64,000 nt of DNA from Skeletonema tropicum (Eukaryota > Bacillariophyta > Thalassiosirophyceae > Thalassiosirales > Thalassiosiraceae), in the NCBI GenBank assembly GCA_037178625.1, contig CM074133.1:1860001-1924000 (forward strand), in the 5' to 3' direction. Every line of letters begins with the position of its first letter. Within the stretch, counting starts at the first letter, position 1. Shown here piece after piece: positions 10,601 to 22,476 of the stretch. The notes beneath the pieces are model-generated. The model ran no database searches. It was not told the origin of the DNA and saw nothing but the letters and a program-made list of their open reading frames with translations. The position numbers were made by a program, and so were the translations under genes.

Positions 10601-12406
10601 ATGGATCAATCATCGTGCACATCGTCGCCTTCATCAGCGCTGTATAATAATTGTCTGCCTCAACACTTGGTTGCAATGGATCATGATAATTGCATGGAAA
10701 GCATTAGCTCCGGAAGAGTCCGACGAACAAACCACAAAGCTATGGCAGCAGCCATCATTGCTACGGTCTCCCTCGTTTCAATGATTCCCTCCACCTCTGC
10801 TCTGTCACTTTCCACATCTTCCACGGCAGGTGGTGCTAGATCACTAGTTGATCAAGTGCGCATGATTCGTGAACGTAAAACTAGTGGCGAAACGCTGGAC
10901 TACCTCCAACCATCGATGGACAATGATGCATGGAGCGCAGCCTTATTTGATGAGTCATTTACTAATGGGTCACTTGAAAAGGCGGTGGCATCATCCGCTT
11001 CTCCTACTGGTAGGAAGAGCAAATCTAACACCAGTAGTAGCGACAAGCAACTGGCAGAGCAATACGATCGATTCATGGAAGAAGATATCTCTGTCTCCTC
11101 CATCATTCATGATAACTTGAAGCCTGGATCCTTGGTGGACGATGTTAAGAATTCCAAGGGAGCAGATGTTGACATGGAGGAGTTGTTGCAGATGAAGGCT
11201 CGGGAGCGTCGTGCGAGGGTGGAGTTAATGGTGGAGACTACCGATAAGTTGACCAAGGTGCTGGTAACTGATCGTCATCCGAAGAAGGAACGCGAACAAC
11301 AACAATCGGTCGACAAAGCTCAACCTGAGACGAAGGCTGCGAACAACCAAGCCACCAAGGTGAAATCTTCCACCAAAACAGCCAGCAGTTTGCTCACCCG
11401 TGATCAAGAGTATGCACTCGCCCGCACCATCCAACGAGGTGCCCAAATCCACAAACTCAAAGCAGAATACGAATCGACACATCAAGAACCACTCACCAAA
11501 CGTGATTGGGCACAATTGGCTGGACTTACCTCCGCCGAGTTGCGTCGAGCCGTAAGTGACTATCGTACGGCCAAGCAGAAATTGGTCAGTTCCAATATGG
11601 GCCTGGTTCATGCGGTAGTGAACAATCAGTACCGTCGTAAGGCATTCAAGCAGCACAGGGGTGAGATTACCATGGATGAATTAGTCCAGGAGGGATCATT
11701 GGGGTTGATCCGTGCCGCTGAATTGTTTGATCCTGAAAAGGGCCTAAGGTTTTCAACCTATGCGACCATTTGGATCAAGGGGGTGTTATCCAATACCAAT
11801 TTGGATGATGATATTGTGACATTGCCATCAAGAGAGCGTGTCATTTGGAACAAGATTCGTAGGGCTTGGGATGATATGAAGGCAGAGGGTGAGGATGATG
11901 ATGACACACCTTTTGAGAAGAAGAAGGGACGTAATAGTAAGAAGAATAGTCCCTCGAAACCATCGACTGAAGAGTTGGCCAATCGATTGGGAATGAAGAA
12001 GGAGCGTGTGGAAGAGTCTATTCAACGCATGCAATGTGTGGGTAATGTACTCAGTCTCGATTATCAATACACCTCGGCCACTCGTTCGGGCTACTCTGAT
12101 GGCAAGAAACAAGAAGGACTCACATCAACTAAGTTCTTCTCCGAGGATGCAGATTTGGCAGAACGTGCACAACTCAAGGCAGACTTGGTTGCTGGACTTG
12201 TGCGCAATTTGGACGAACGTGAATTGCAACTGATACGTCTGAGATATGGACTACATGATGGACAAGAGTACACAATTAAGGAGTGTGCTGCCAAGATGGG
12301 AATCAACCGTGAAACAGCACGATTACTGCAGCATGCTTGTTTGAAGAAGTTGAGAGAGGCAAGTAATATGGAGAGCCTCCAAGAATACCTCCTGACTGTG
12401 GCATAG
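10601..12406 (+). CDS. Sigma-70 family RNA polymerase sigma factor (plastid type)
   Basis: 601 residues from the ATG at 10601. Region 1.2/2 starts at LTRDQEYALARTIQ; region 2 is clear (DELVQEGSLGLIRAAELFD, then RFSTYATIWIKGVL); region 3 starts near LPSRERVIWNKIRRA but carries an acidic/basic insertion (GEDDDDTPFEKKKGRNSKK); region 4 ends the protein (LDERELQLIRLRYGL, then the helix-turn-helix INRETARLLQHACLKKLRE). Nuclear sigma factors in algae serve the plastid-encoded RNA polymerase. A hydrophobic segment with a cleavage-like STSALSLS sits about residue 48-75, so translation may instead start at the in-frame ATG at 10742 (MAAAIIATVSL), which would put a signal peptide at the N-terminus. No Phe follows that site, so targeting is less certain than for the neighbours. 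Confidence 0.9.
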   Translation: MDQSSCTSSPSSALYNNCLPQHLVAMDHDNCMESISSGRVRRTNHKAMAAAIIATVSLVSMIPSTSALSLSTSSTAGGARSLVDQVRMIRERKTSGETLDYLQPSMDNDAWSAALFDESFTNGSLEKAVASSASPTGRKSKSNTSSSDKQLAEQYDRFMEEDISVSSIIHDNLKPGSLVDDVKNSKGADVDMEELLQMKARERRARVELMVETTDKLTKVLVTDRHPKKEREQQQSVDKAQPETKAANNQATKVKSSTKTASSLLTRDQEYALARTIQRGAQIHKLKAEYESTHQEPLTKRDWAQLAGLTSAELRRAVSDYRTAKQKLVSSNMGLVHAVVNNQYRRKAFKQHRGEITMDELVQEGSLGLIRAAELFDPEKGLRFSTYATIWIKGVLSNTNLDDDIVTLPSRERVIWNKIRRAWDDMKAEGEDDDDTPFEKKKGRNSKKNSPSKPSTEELANRLGMKKERVEESIQRMQCVGNVLSLDYQYTSATRSGYSDGKKQEGLTSTKFFSEDADLAERAQLKADLVAGLVRNLDERELQLIRLRYGLHDGQEYTIKECAAKMGINRETARLLQHACLKKLREASNMESLQEYLLTVA

Positions 12407-15400
12407 AATGACCTCTTTCTTTGCGACGCGTCAATTTTTAGCTATACACCTGTAAATTAGGCTTACTTTTACTTCATGCGCAGATGGTGGATGCTGACGC
12501 ACCACTCAAATACTCTTTGATCTACATACTTCGTAGTCATGCCTGTTGCGTCATGCTAGTGAGTAATGAGCTGATAGTCATCGCTGTCATAATCTCTTAT
12601 CGTATCCTTTTTCTTATTGGTTGGATTACTGTTGATATGTTTAAGAACTTGAACTTCTCCGTTAGTTCTCTACCCTAATGCGCAACGAAAAACAAGAAGA
12701 GTTGTGAAAGTGTTGTGCTGAGATTGCCACTGAAGCACTTGCCGAAGCTAATAAGCAGCAACACGAAGCGGTACGATAGGGGGTGTTTTCATAACTTTCT
12801 GAATTTTTTATGCTGCCAAAAAACATCGACCAAGTGATTATATGCATACCTAAGGGTATTAGAAGTGATTTATAGGAAGAATTATGCTCATAGCACCACC
12901 ATGGTCGAAGATATCAATAGATACAATTACAAGAAAATCACTCATCTGGTATTGGACATTTACACATTCAATGTTGGAATTAAATATGCCTATTGTAGGA
13001 GGATACCAACCGGTTATGAAAATAATGGCGCCATCCATCATCAGATCTCACAAGACCAAAAATGGATCTAACCATGGTATCTTTGCCCCTATATCTGCGC
13101 TTACCACAGATAATACTCATCTCATAATGTAAACTATATGCGGAACTCATGTACCAGTGTATATGCAATGATATTTGATAAAATTTTGGGCTATTCATTT
13201 GTGTTCCTGCACTGTAATCATGTAGAATAAGCTGGCAAGTGGCCACAATATCATGTCATCACCATGAAGATGGAGCATATCATCCCCCTTGAGACGTAAT
13301 ACACCCAAGTCAGCACACAACCTCTTTCTATTGATATATAAGGGGGATTCGCAAAGGCTGGAGTGCCCGTTCTGGTCTTCATAGCAGTGATATATTCCGT
13401 GAGCGAAGCATGACATCCGAATCGACTCTCATGAATTTTCGCTCGTATATTCTGCAATAGCATGACGGGATGATTATCAATAACGAATAGAACGGCAACT
13501 ACTCTCGACGTATATATATAGGCATTGTTTGCGCGGATCTATGTCACACGTATTGATTGTCCCTTTTAATATTTGCAAATTTAAGTGTCAAATTTAGCTC
13601 TCCAAAATAATCGATTTTTTGTGTTATGGGGCTATGTCTCTTACATCATAGACTACACACCATAAGAAACTGCTTCACATCACTTCATATAACCTATAGA
13701 AGGATGTCATGTGGTGGAATGAGGTTGAGTTATCCGTAACAATCCCAAAGTACACGGATCTGTCAGCATGCGTTAAGTTCTCATCTGCGCTAGTGGAGAG
13801 GGTAGGATTGCGTATATCTCCTCCCATTCTGATAGAACAACAATGTAAAGACATCCTCCTCTAGCCATGGTATATACAAAGCTGTTTTGGGCATTGAGAT
13901 CCGATGGATGTAGTTCGTGCCTGCGAAACGAAAAATGCCGCACGAAAATTGATGGATTTTTATGATTGCGCCCGTAATGTATAAAGAGCTGATGCCATGG
14001 TAATCATCAATTTCGTCCATTACCAACTGAACCAGACACCCACCATAGCCAATACTATCAGTAGATGCGGCTCATTTGGGTATTATACGCCCCTCTTCAC
14101 TAGATTGTCGCATAATGCACGTTTTGGGCAATTCTTTGTGGAATAAATTCGTGAAAGATACTCCAATATCATGTCCGCTCTATGCAATATCATCCACAAA
14201 CCGCAGAACAACCGACGTATATAGCCTAAAGATTGTGGATGATGTGAAGTTGATTGCTTTGCGCGTAACTTATGTTCCAATAATTGTATTCTCCCCCCGA
14301 AATGAAGTGCCGACCGACCGATCTCGACACGTGCCTGGAGTGTTATTTATTGAGTTCTGGTGCGATTCTGAATCCAGCAACTGACAGCACCGTTGTAAAC
14401 AACCTATAGAGGGGATCCGATCAGTTTAACAAGGGAGGGGTGGCGATCGTATTGGTGCTAAAGGACGATCATTCCGGGCAGCACAATTTTCGAAAATTCC
14501 CCGAACGGACGAGAAATTTTAGACCAGAACAACCATCACCATGATGAAAATCGGCCACCGCAGTGACATCCCACAGTGTATTTGGGATGTCACTACGGTC
14601 TGGTTTTCTTTTGAAACGCTAGTATAATTCAATGCTTCTTGACCACAACACCAGCAGGATTAATCCCGATGAGCTAGCCATCGACAACTTTGTCGAATGA
14701 AATGGAGTTTCGGTCTGTCTGTACACCTCCACAAAAAAATTTAAGAACCGCTTCGAAACATCTCCGGTAATAAAATGTATGTAGGAATGAGTACTAACTT
14801 TTAACCCTTTTCTATCCCTTTTTATGAAAACACCCCCTAGGTACGAAATCAGGGCAAAGTGAAGCGACTGCAAACTACTTTGACGAAGACGAAGAGTAGG
14901 AGAGAGGAAGGCTTTGATCAAACAAGGCATTGCCGACGAAAAAAATGAGAGAGCAATCGAACAGAGTGATCTCCTGAATAGCTTTTGTACCGAAGCTATT
15001 CTGTTCGACGACACTGTCCCGTTTAAACTAGAGGCAAGCATATAGAGTGCGGCGTCCTTTGCTTGAGACTCTATGTCCTCTCTTTGCTTCCAAAGGTCTA
15101 TCCACTGTTATCGTTTGAGCATCCAATCTACACATGTACCGGCGATGATAAAGCCTCGTCGTACAAGGCGCTCGCGGTAATACAGAGTCCATTAATGAGG
15201 AGACTTTGCCACGCAAGGAACTAGTCCAAGGTCCAACTGCGTTATGAAAGAGACGCCGAGCAAGTGAAGATGTTGCGACATGTAGTAGTGTATAGGCGGA
15301 AGGATTGCTTTGTGGGGTGCATTGCTGAAAAGTGTCGCAGGAACCCGTTCTTTGTCATCCAACGACGTTTCACATTTATCTATCGTCACATACAACAAAC

Positions 15401-15407
15401 TCGGTTT
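12407..15407. other. 3-kb gene-poor region
   Basis: All frames are short on both strands and none shows a recognisable domain. The sequence is moderately AT-rich. The only structures that I can point to are the hairpin at 14557-14599 and a possible orphan coding stretch at about 14881-15044. It may hold old transposon remains, but no motif proves that. Confidence 0.5.
14557..14599. repeat. Inverted repeat, 17-bp arms with one mismatch and a 9-base spacer
   Basis: The left arm at 14557-14573 (accgcagtgacatccca) is complementary to the right arm at 14583-14599 (tgggatgtcactacggt) except for one position. The loop is cagtgtatt. A further accaga/tctggt pair lies outside the arms. It has no U-tract and is far from any gene end, so it is not an obvious terminator. 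Confidence 0.8.
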
Positions 15408-18225
15408 TTATTCAGTTATTCCAAACAAACCAAGGTATTTTGTGAAATCAGCTATGTCACTTTTCTCAGCGAAGTGTGTCTCCTTCTTAAAGTCTCTAAT
15501 TGCAAGGACTGCTGTATCTACGACTGGTTTGATGTTGTTAGTTATCAAATCAGTCACGTTCTCGATATCAATTACCAAATCCTCTACGTTCTCGATATTC
15601 GAATCCATTTCGTAACGACGGTAATTTGTTTCATCGAAAAGGAATGCGAGAGGCTTTCCAGACCTAACAAATTTGAACGTGGCGCTGGATAAGAGTCCAA
15701 ATAAGAAGACCTCAATAGTGTTCTCCTCAAAGCCAACACATTTCAATATTTTCCCAAGAATCTTTGCATTGGGAAGAGAGAATAGAATGGCTGCACACGG
15801 CTGCCTACGGTTTGTTAGAATCTTACCATTCTTGCCTTTTCCACAAAAGTGGAAATCTTCATCCGTCATTTCATCACATCTTTGCTGAATTTCGACTGGA
15901 CGCAATTCGTCCATATCATCTACCAACGAACAACTCTCAGATTTCTTGAAGATGTCAATGAAGTTTTTGTCATTCATTTCATCCTTGAGGAAACTTGAGG
16001 ACTGAATGATAATTGACACGAGAATCTGGCGTTCACCAGTGCTAATCGAAACAGGCTCGAAGAGTTTTTCAGTCGATAAGTCGGTGGTAGGATAGAGTAT
16101 GTCCACAAAATATTGATGTAGAGTCATTCCACGAATGTCTTTCTCAGACAGATCTGGCTTGATAATCCGCGCAAGGACGAAAAGTAATTCAAGTTTCTGC
16201 TCTCTTACGATGTCTACCTTCTTCATGCGACTGTGCACGTCAGATATTTTGATCAACTTGGCGACTCTAACCGCCATCACTATACTCAACGCTGCTAACG
16301 AAACATTCTTCACTTTTTGGTTCAAAATTGCACAGGCAGATGGGAGTTGATCATAATCTGTGCCGGCGAAGACATTGTAGGCGTCAACTGCTGCTGCATC
16401 ACGAGGAGACAATGATACAGTCCTGTCCCCATCGCTTGTTTCGTTTGCGTCTTCCTTCTCAGCAAAAGCTTTCGCCGCGAATGATAAGGGGTCTTTTGTG
16501 TTGAAGGTTACAATCTCATTCGCCTTTGCCTCAAGAAGAGATGCGCGTTGCTTCATTTGCCTCCGAAGACTCGCAAAGATTTCCATGTTGGGAGCCACGA
16601 CCAGTGCATAGATACTCATGTAGGACAGGAAAGACTTCAAATCACCATTACTCTTCAGAATCGAGATGATACAATGAATCAGTGGGGTGCAGCTATCAAA
16701 CTTTCCAAATAGGAGGTAACTCTCTCCCGGCTCACTCGGATTCAATCCTCGTAAGCCGCCTAAGAAAGCGGAGTTTTTCTCTATCGTGTTGTCGATGTGA
16801 TTGGATAGATTCGGAGCAGTGCTATTTAGATCTTGGACGATCTGAAGGCGGACACCACCATTCGTTTCCAACGATAGCGAAGGATTAGGAAGCACATCTG
16901 AGCTCGATGACGTGGAGACAAGAGAGGTGTTCACATCGAAAGAGGTCTCATTGTTGAGAACCTCACGCGATGATAAATCCGCCTGCTTTTCACCAAAGCT
17001 AACTGCGGAAGAAATATGGGATCGATTCTCATCTTCATCTTCAATTTCAATGGCGCCCTCCACTTGAGACCCATCATCATTTCTGAAGTCTTCGTCGTGC
17101 TCTGTACCTTCTTCCTCGGTGTGATTATGCTTCTAGACAACAATACTAGATTTTTTTGGTGGAAATAAATGTGAGCAGGGTTGGGCAAAGAATCAACAGC
17201 AACAAAAAACAGATACTCACCTGACGGTTCAATGCAATCGCATCATTAGCATCATTATAAACTTCATCGCTTTCCCTAGCACCAGCAGATGCCTCCAACT
17301 TTACCTTGATTTCGGTCACAACTTTCTCAGCTTTTGCCCGAGCTAAAGGGCTACTCTGATGAATAATATTTTGATAGTCATCACAGACAGCTTGGAATAT
17401 GTCTGCAAAGCTGTCGATGGTTTTGTCAACAAGATTATGGATTTCAACCTGTTCAAGATATCCACCGGGGGTTGAGAGAGTGTTCAATGCAATCAAAAGA
17501 GATTGCAAATCAACAACTTTATCCAAATGCTTCGAGAAATCAATCTCAGTTGAGCCGCCAGTATCGTCCTCGCTCCCCTCATTCTTATCTGTCTCATGTT
17601 CCTCCCTGGTATCGTTGCCATCATCCATGGAGATGGAGAACTCCTCTTCACTACTATCATCCTGCTCCTCCTCCTTGCTAACATCAACACCCCCCTCCTC
17701 CTTCTCCTCCTTTGCTTCTACCTCCTCGCTCTTGAGGATCTGTTCAAGATAATGAAGCAACTGCTCGGGATCTCCATCTTCTCCTTCATCGCTCCTGTTC
17801 TCTGCAGCGGCAGCGGCTGCAGGAGAATAAGCGGCTGCCGCAGCTTTAGAGCGGTTCTCCTCCTCAAGCTTTGTCCTCGTAGCGTCAAACAACGCATCAT
17901 CACTTTCACTACTGCCGGTGCGTTTCTGGTCCAGTAAATAGGATGGCGCCGTTGCGTTGTCATTAGCACTAGTGTCGGTAGATAAGCGCCGAGGCTGGGA
18001 GTTGCAGCGGTCGAGGCCGTGGCTGTTTTCAGTGAAAATGTTTCCCTCTGTGTGTAAAGTATGAATGAAAAGGACAACAATCTGTGTAAGTATGTATTGA
18101 AGATATTCGATTGGAAATACCCACTGAACAGAAGGGCGATACCGCCCGGAGATTTCGGGCCGAGTAAAGTTGTCGCAGCAAAGCAAATGAAGAAATCGAG
18201 ATTGATGTTTACCTTTCGAAGACAT
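15408..18225 (-). CDS. Hypothetical acidic protein, 854 residues (3 exons)
   Basis: The start ATG at 18225 opens a 13-base exon (18213-18225). Exon 2 is 17221-18047 and exon 3 is 15408-17132. The donors are GTAAAC and GTGAGT, and the acceptors CAG and TAG. Joined, the exons are in phase (855 codons with the stop). Residues ~40-190 are low-complexity, with Ala runs and long Glu/Asp stretches. The rest is mixed helical sequence with no domain that I recognise; a conserved-looking block near the C-terminus contains AAILFSLPNAKILGKILK. The stop codon at 15408 follows GLFGITE. There is no signal peptide once the first intron is removed. I cannot assign a function. Confidence 0.78.
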
Positions 18226-19158
18226 GGTGTTGGCGTTCCGTTGTGGTGGTGTAAACAAAAGTGCTTGGTGCTTGTTTGGGCTTCAGAAGAAGTGAGGAGG
18301 TCGAAAAGCAAAGAAGCAGAAGGAAGAGATGAAAAGATGATATATATCTTGAAGATCCTTTTTTGAACGCTTTCTCTGCGGAGTCTTGTTTTTCTTACAA
18401 GATGACCATTTCAATGACTGCGGAGATAGATAAGGACGGAGCAGAGCAGCTGCTTTTTTTTGGCCGGCTGCATGCCGCTCTCGAGAGAGGTAGATAGAAG
18501 TAGCCATCTATCGTACGGTAGGTATCTCACTCACATCTATCAGTACATAAGTAGTACTTACATCCATCATTTTTTGGCTTCCAACCTACACCTCTTGGTT
18601 TGGATTGTTTGCGATTGTTATTTTCAGGAGAAAAAGGATGTAGTTTTGATCTTTCATGTTCTGCTCCTCTTCACAATTTGTATGTTGTTGTTGCACATTA
18701 TTATCGCACCATTTTGAAGATATATTCTTTGTTTTTCCTCATGGTAGTCGCAAGTAACTTCTTCTTTTAGAATGATAGCACTTCGAATGTTGCTCTGATT
18801 CCAGCTTTTCACCCATCGCAACATCGGATGTTGTGTAAATGCAAATAAAATGAATGCCAACGAAGCAGTATTATTGCTGCCATGGCACGTCAATCACGCG
18901 AGGACAGAGATTGTTGCGGTGGTGAAGCTAATGGAGAGCTGGCGGTCTTCACTAAATTAAAGCGTTCATAGCTAATTAGTTGCTCGTTCACTCTTCCTCC
19001 AAAGATGGCGTCTTCTTTATATCTAAAGCTCAGATGATTGTGAAGCAATCTCAGCTACTTTGTCAATAGATATGATACAGTATCACTCTCTCGGTGCGTC
19101 ATCGTAGAGCTTACTTGATCAACCGTGTGTCTCGCTCTTCTTCTATTCATTTCCTCTC
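18226..19158. other. Intergenic region without a recognisable feature
   Basis: It lies between two minus-strand genes: the start of the long acidic protein gene on the left and the 3' end of the small Tma17-like gene on the right. Short frames only; no RNA gene or repeat seen. Confidence 0.5.
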
Positions 19159-19668
19159 TCACAAAAAAATACCATCACCTTCATTCATCGTTGCCTCATC
19201 CTTCATTTTCTCATCCTCCATCTTCTTCAGCACAACACTGCCACTGTATTGTGTAATTTTATCGGCCAAACTAATGTGTACCCCATGTTTGTCGAGCTTG
19301 GCCGCTAACGTTGTAGCCTCAACTATTTTACGATGTATCAATTCTTCATTCTCCTTCAATGCATCTAACAGGTCATCGTCATGGTCATCCATAAGAGCAC
19401 TGTCAAGCTCTTGATTGGAACTGATTAATTGATTGACGGATGTGATGAGTTCTCTCAACTTGGCCTCCATCAGTATGGGCTCTTCATCATCGCTGGAGGA
19501 TATTGGATTGCCACTTGCGGTGACACGAGGGACAGCCTTGACGACAAAGTGTCGGCTGCCGCCAGAAGAAGCAGGGGTGGTGGTGTCGTTGTTCATTTCA
19601 TTCACGGTGGTAGTGCTCTCTCCATGGTCCATGGTCCATGGTGGTGCATGATGCAAGATGTGATCCAT
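19159..19668 (-). CDS. Small helical protein, Tma17/Adc17-like
   Basis: 169 residues in one exon. The first ~60 residues are disordered (Thr/Ser/Gly). Residues ~66-125 form a helical hairpin, LRELITSVNQLISSNQELD then LLDALKENEELIHRKIVEAT, which resembles Tma17 (Adc17), the yeast chaperone that helps assemble the proteasome Rpt ring. The pattern of a repeated N-E/Q-E-L then E-N-E-E-L-I motif is typical of that family, but the similarity is short. The start codon lies only 86 bp from that of the plus-strand gene at 19755, so the two probably share a promoter. Confidence 0.5.
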   Translation of the reverse strand: MDHILHHAPPWTMDHGESTTTVNEMNNDTTTPASSGGSRHFVVKAVPRVTASGNPISSSDDEEPILMEAKLRELITSVNQLISSNQELDSALMDDHDDDLLDALKENEELIHRKIVEATTLAAKLDKHGVHISLADKITQYSGSVVLKKMEDEKMKDEATMNEGDGIFL

Positions 19669-19754
19669 CGTGATCTATCGTGATGATGAGGATAATAGTG
19701 GATAGAAGCGAGTCGGTATGGTGATTTTTTGGATAGAAAGAAGTGAAAGTGGAG

Positions 19755-21125
19755 ATGAGTCTGTCTGTGACCACATTTTCCTCCCTCTCCTCTTTTTTCG
19801 TTCCATCAAAACTGATGGCACAACCGGCACAACTGATGCAGACCATGACGAACGCCCGTAGCATGAAAACATACCAGCGTAGGGCATCCGCCCTTGCACT
19901 TGTCCTTCTCTCAACAAGAAGCGATCATGCAGAGTCATTCGGTCGCCACTGCATACAAAGCCCGCTCCATAATACGCCTCAACAAAACCACATGAGACGA
20001 ACACCCATCACATCATCATCATCATCATCCACCTCGACAGCCCTCTCGGCGGCAGCCAAGAAAAAGTCTCCCGAGCCGAAAGAAACCGAGACGGAAATAA
20101 GAGATCGAATCCTTGCTGAAATTGACTCTGGTATTCGCCAATATCCTTCTTGGATCTCTGAATATGGTGAACCGCAGGATGAATTTTTATTGGACGACGA
20201 TGACGATGGTGCCATTGATGCATCCACCCTCGGTCAATGGGATGAGAAAGACTTGCAGGACAAGTTTGATTACGAGTGGAATCCTGATGAAGGTGACCAA
20301 GATCCGAATAATTTGGATCCAGCTTATGAATACGCAGCTCCATTCCAGCTCGATGAGGAGGGGATTGAGGTGGGATACAACCCCATCTTTGGCCGATCGA
20401 ACCCCATTGATGGACGAACCATTCTCAACCCTCCGGACTCGTATGTCATTGATGAAAAGACTCGTGATGATAGATTAGTTCCCAAAGAATTTCCTGATGG
20501 AGATATTGAAATCAAAGCTAATGAGGATGTGATTGCGTTGCGAAAGAGTTTGAAGATTATCGAGACGCATACCGATCCCTTTTTGAAGATGGAGGTGCCC
20601 AATCATATGGCCAAGTGGCATGGATATCCTGAGCAATTATCTTTCCCGAAGCAGGACTATATGAATAACAGGTTTACAAAGCCAGAAGATAGGACCGACT
20701 TTGACAAGTTGGGTCCAGCTAGAGCTAGGCAGGTAGCTGTACAGTTGGCACGTGCTAGGAATAACGAATGGCTACCAGAGGGCACGTCAGAGGCATACCA
20801 TGCCAGTAAAACGGCCATTTACAAAGAAAAGGGAGTGTTGACTGGGTCAACATTGCCTGGAAAAGCAGACCCGGAGGTTGTGGCCAAGATTCAACCTGCC
20901 TTGGATGTATTGGGAGATGTCGTCGAATTGCTAAGTATTGAAGCCGACACAGTGTTTCGATTCAAGTACCACGGATTGATTAAGAATAAACGTGGTATGT
21001 CGGCATGGGCAGGTGTCCTTATCCGAAATTGTGATGTGGATTGTACAGGGGTGGTATTCGAGACTGGGTTCCGAAAGAGAGATCCTGCATACGATGGAGG
21101 AAGCCATTGGTATGGTCCATACTAA
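19755..21125 (+). CDS. Hypothetical plastid-targeted protein
   Basis: 456 residues if translation starts at the first ATG (19755); other in-frame ATGs are at 19815 and 19863. The last gives the best presequence: MKTYQRRASALALVLLS followed by HAESFGRH, a signal peptide with Phe just after a plausible cleavage site. An Ala/Ser-rich transit-like stretch and an acidic region (FLLDDDDDGAIDAS) follow. The C-terminal half looks globular, with conserved-looking strings VEVPNHMAKWHGYP-type and AWAGVLIRNCDVDC near the end, and finishes GSHWYGPY. I do not recognise the family. Composition and targeting suggest a stromal or thylakoid protein of photosynthetic eukaryotes. Confidence 0.75.
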   Translation: MSLSVTTFSSLSSFFVPSKLMAQPAQLMQTMTNARSMKTYQRRASALALVLLSTRSDHAESFGRHCIQSPLHNTPQQNHMRRTPITSSSSSSTSTALSAAAKKKSPEPKETETEIRDRILAEIDSGIRQYPSWISEYGEPQDEFLLDDDDDGAIDASTLGQWDEKDLQDKFDYEWNPDEGDQDPNNLDPAYEYAAPFQLDEEGIEVGYNPIFGRSNPIDGRTILNPPDSYVIDEKTRDDRLVPKEFPDGDIEIKANEDVIALRKSLKIIETHTDPFLKMEVPNHMAKWHGYPEQLSFPKQDYMNNRFTKPEDRTDFDKLGPARARQVAVQLARARNNEWLPEGTSEAYHASKTAIYKEKGVLTGSTLPGKADPEVVAKIQPALDVLGDVVELLSIEADTVFRFKYHGLIKNKRGMSAWAGVLIRNCDVDCTGVVFETGFRKRDPAYDGGSHWYGPY

Positions 21126-21242
21126 TACATAATAGGAAGTAATGTAAATCAAGCAGCTATAATGATGTTATGTCTTGTGTTCGTATTAGAGGGCCTACAA
21201 CACAATTCTAATCTACGCCTTACGCGACACAAATGTAAAGGA

Positions 21243-22476
21243 TCATTTGCTTCTCTTTCGTTTGGGCTTGAGGGAGTTGGAGTCTGGACTCTCAAAATAA
21301 CATGGTTGTTTGCGCTTTCGTTTGATCTTATCCTCCGAAACAGCTTCGGTGACTCCGTCACAACAATATTCAACCCAATTCAAGCACGAGTCCTTCTTCT
21401 TCAAGTCAATCGCTTCTATCCACTCACGTCCTCTCAACACTGTCACAATAGCATCGTTATTTTGTACAAATGAATCCCACTCAGCTGTATCTTCTCAGCA
21501 GTAGGGAATCCAGTTTGACCTTCGTCGGCATTGATCTTTGCCCTTGTTTCAGCGGCATTTCGAGCAGCTTTTACCGATACCAACAGCTCGCGCCTCTGAT
21601 GGAGTTTCGACATGATTCGTTCCATTTTGTCATTGCAGTGATCAGTCACAGTCGTCGATTGAAGCTTAGACTTCAACTCTGAATTCTCAACGCGGAGCGC
21701 CTCCAAAGCCTGTAAATTGTCTTCAAATACCGACTGCATCCGTGAAGTACTGTTCTGCAGATCGGTATTGATATCGGAGAGGGCAGAATACTTGATATTT
21801 TTCTGAGCAAAATTGATTGACAGCTCTTCGCCGATGGCTGCGAGAGTCTCGTTTTGATTTGTAAGACTGCGCAGGGTACGGCGGGCATTGCTCATTTCCG
21901 TCGTCAATTTCTCAATCTCCAATGCTTTTTGAACCAGCTGATCTTCTTTGTTGGAGATGAACTGATTCAGTCTCGTATTCTCTTCCTTTTGTTCCTCCAA
22001 ATCCTTTCTTTGTGATCAAGTTGCAGAGCTTTTTGTACGATCTGATTGTCTTTATTGGAGAGGGCCATCTTTAGTTGATCAATTTCTTTCCGTTGCTTAT
22101 TTTGGATATCATCGTGGCGTGTCTGTAACTCATCTAACGACGCACTCAGCCTTTCGTTCCTCTGCTGCTCGCTACGAAGTAGAAGATCGGTGCTCTTCTT
22201 CTGCAGCTCCGCTGAGGCAGCTTTCGCACGAAGGTGTTCAAGATCATCGGACGAGGCACTCGCTCTTCTTGTTTGTGCAGTCTTCCCATCAGCCTCCTCG
22301 ACACGTGCGGCAGCAATCCTTCGCTCCTGCGATGCCGCTGGTTCATTCACACTCGAGCAGTTCTTGCCGCCGTCGACGACGCCGAGAGACAACCCCGATC
22401 CCATGACTCTCTGGGAATCATTGGTCTGCCTGGTTGATATTTTGTAACCCCTTCCATCTGATCTACCGGAGCTCAT
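21243..22476 (-). CDS. Coiled-coil protein with nuclear-type basic tail; frame broken twice
   Basis: The ATG at 22476 opens a frame to 21967. Coding-like sequence continues in a second frame (to about 21490) and a third (WDSFVQNNDAIV... to the stop at 21243). Each change equals one missing base or two extra bases, near 21990-22010 and 21490-21505. Most of the protein is coiled coil. Two segments are internal repeats: DQLKMALSNKDNQIVQKAL and LNQFISNKEDQLVQKALEIE, about 50 residues apart. The C-terminus is basic (KIKRKRK and KPKRKRSK), which suggests nuclear import. No family is recognised. The breaks may be assembly errors, a very short intron or decay. Confidence 0.6.

Noticed and set aside
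12484..14384. Many 60-100 codon frames on both strands
   Set aside because: No conserved motif, overlapping on both strands, no splice pattern that joins them.
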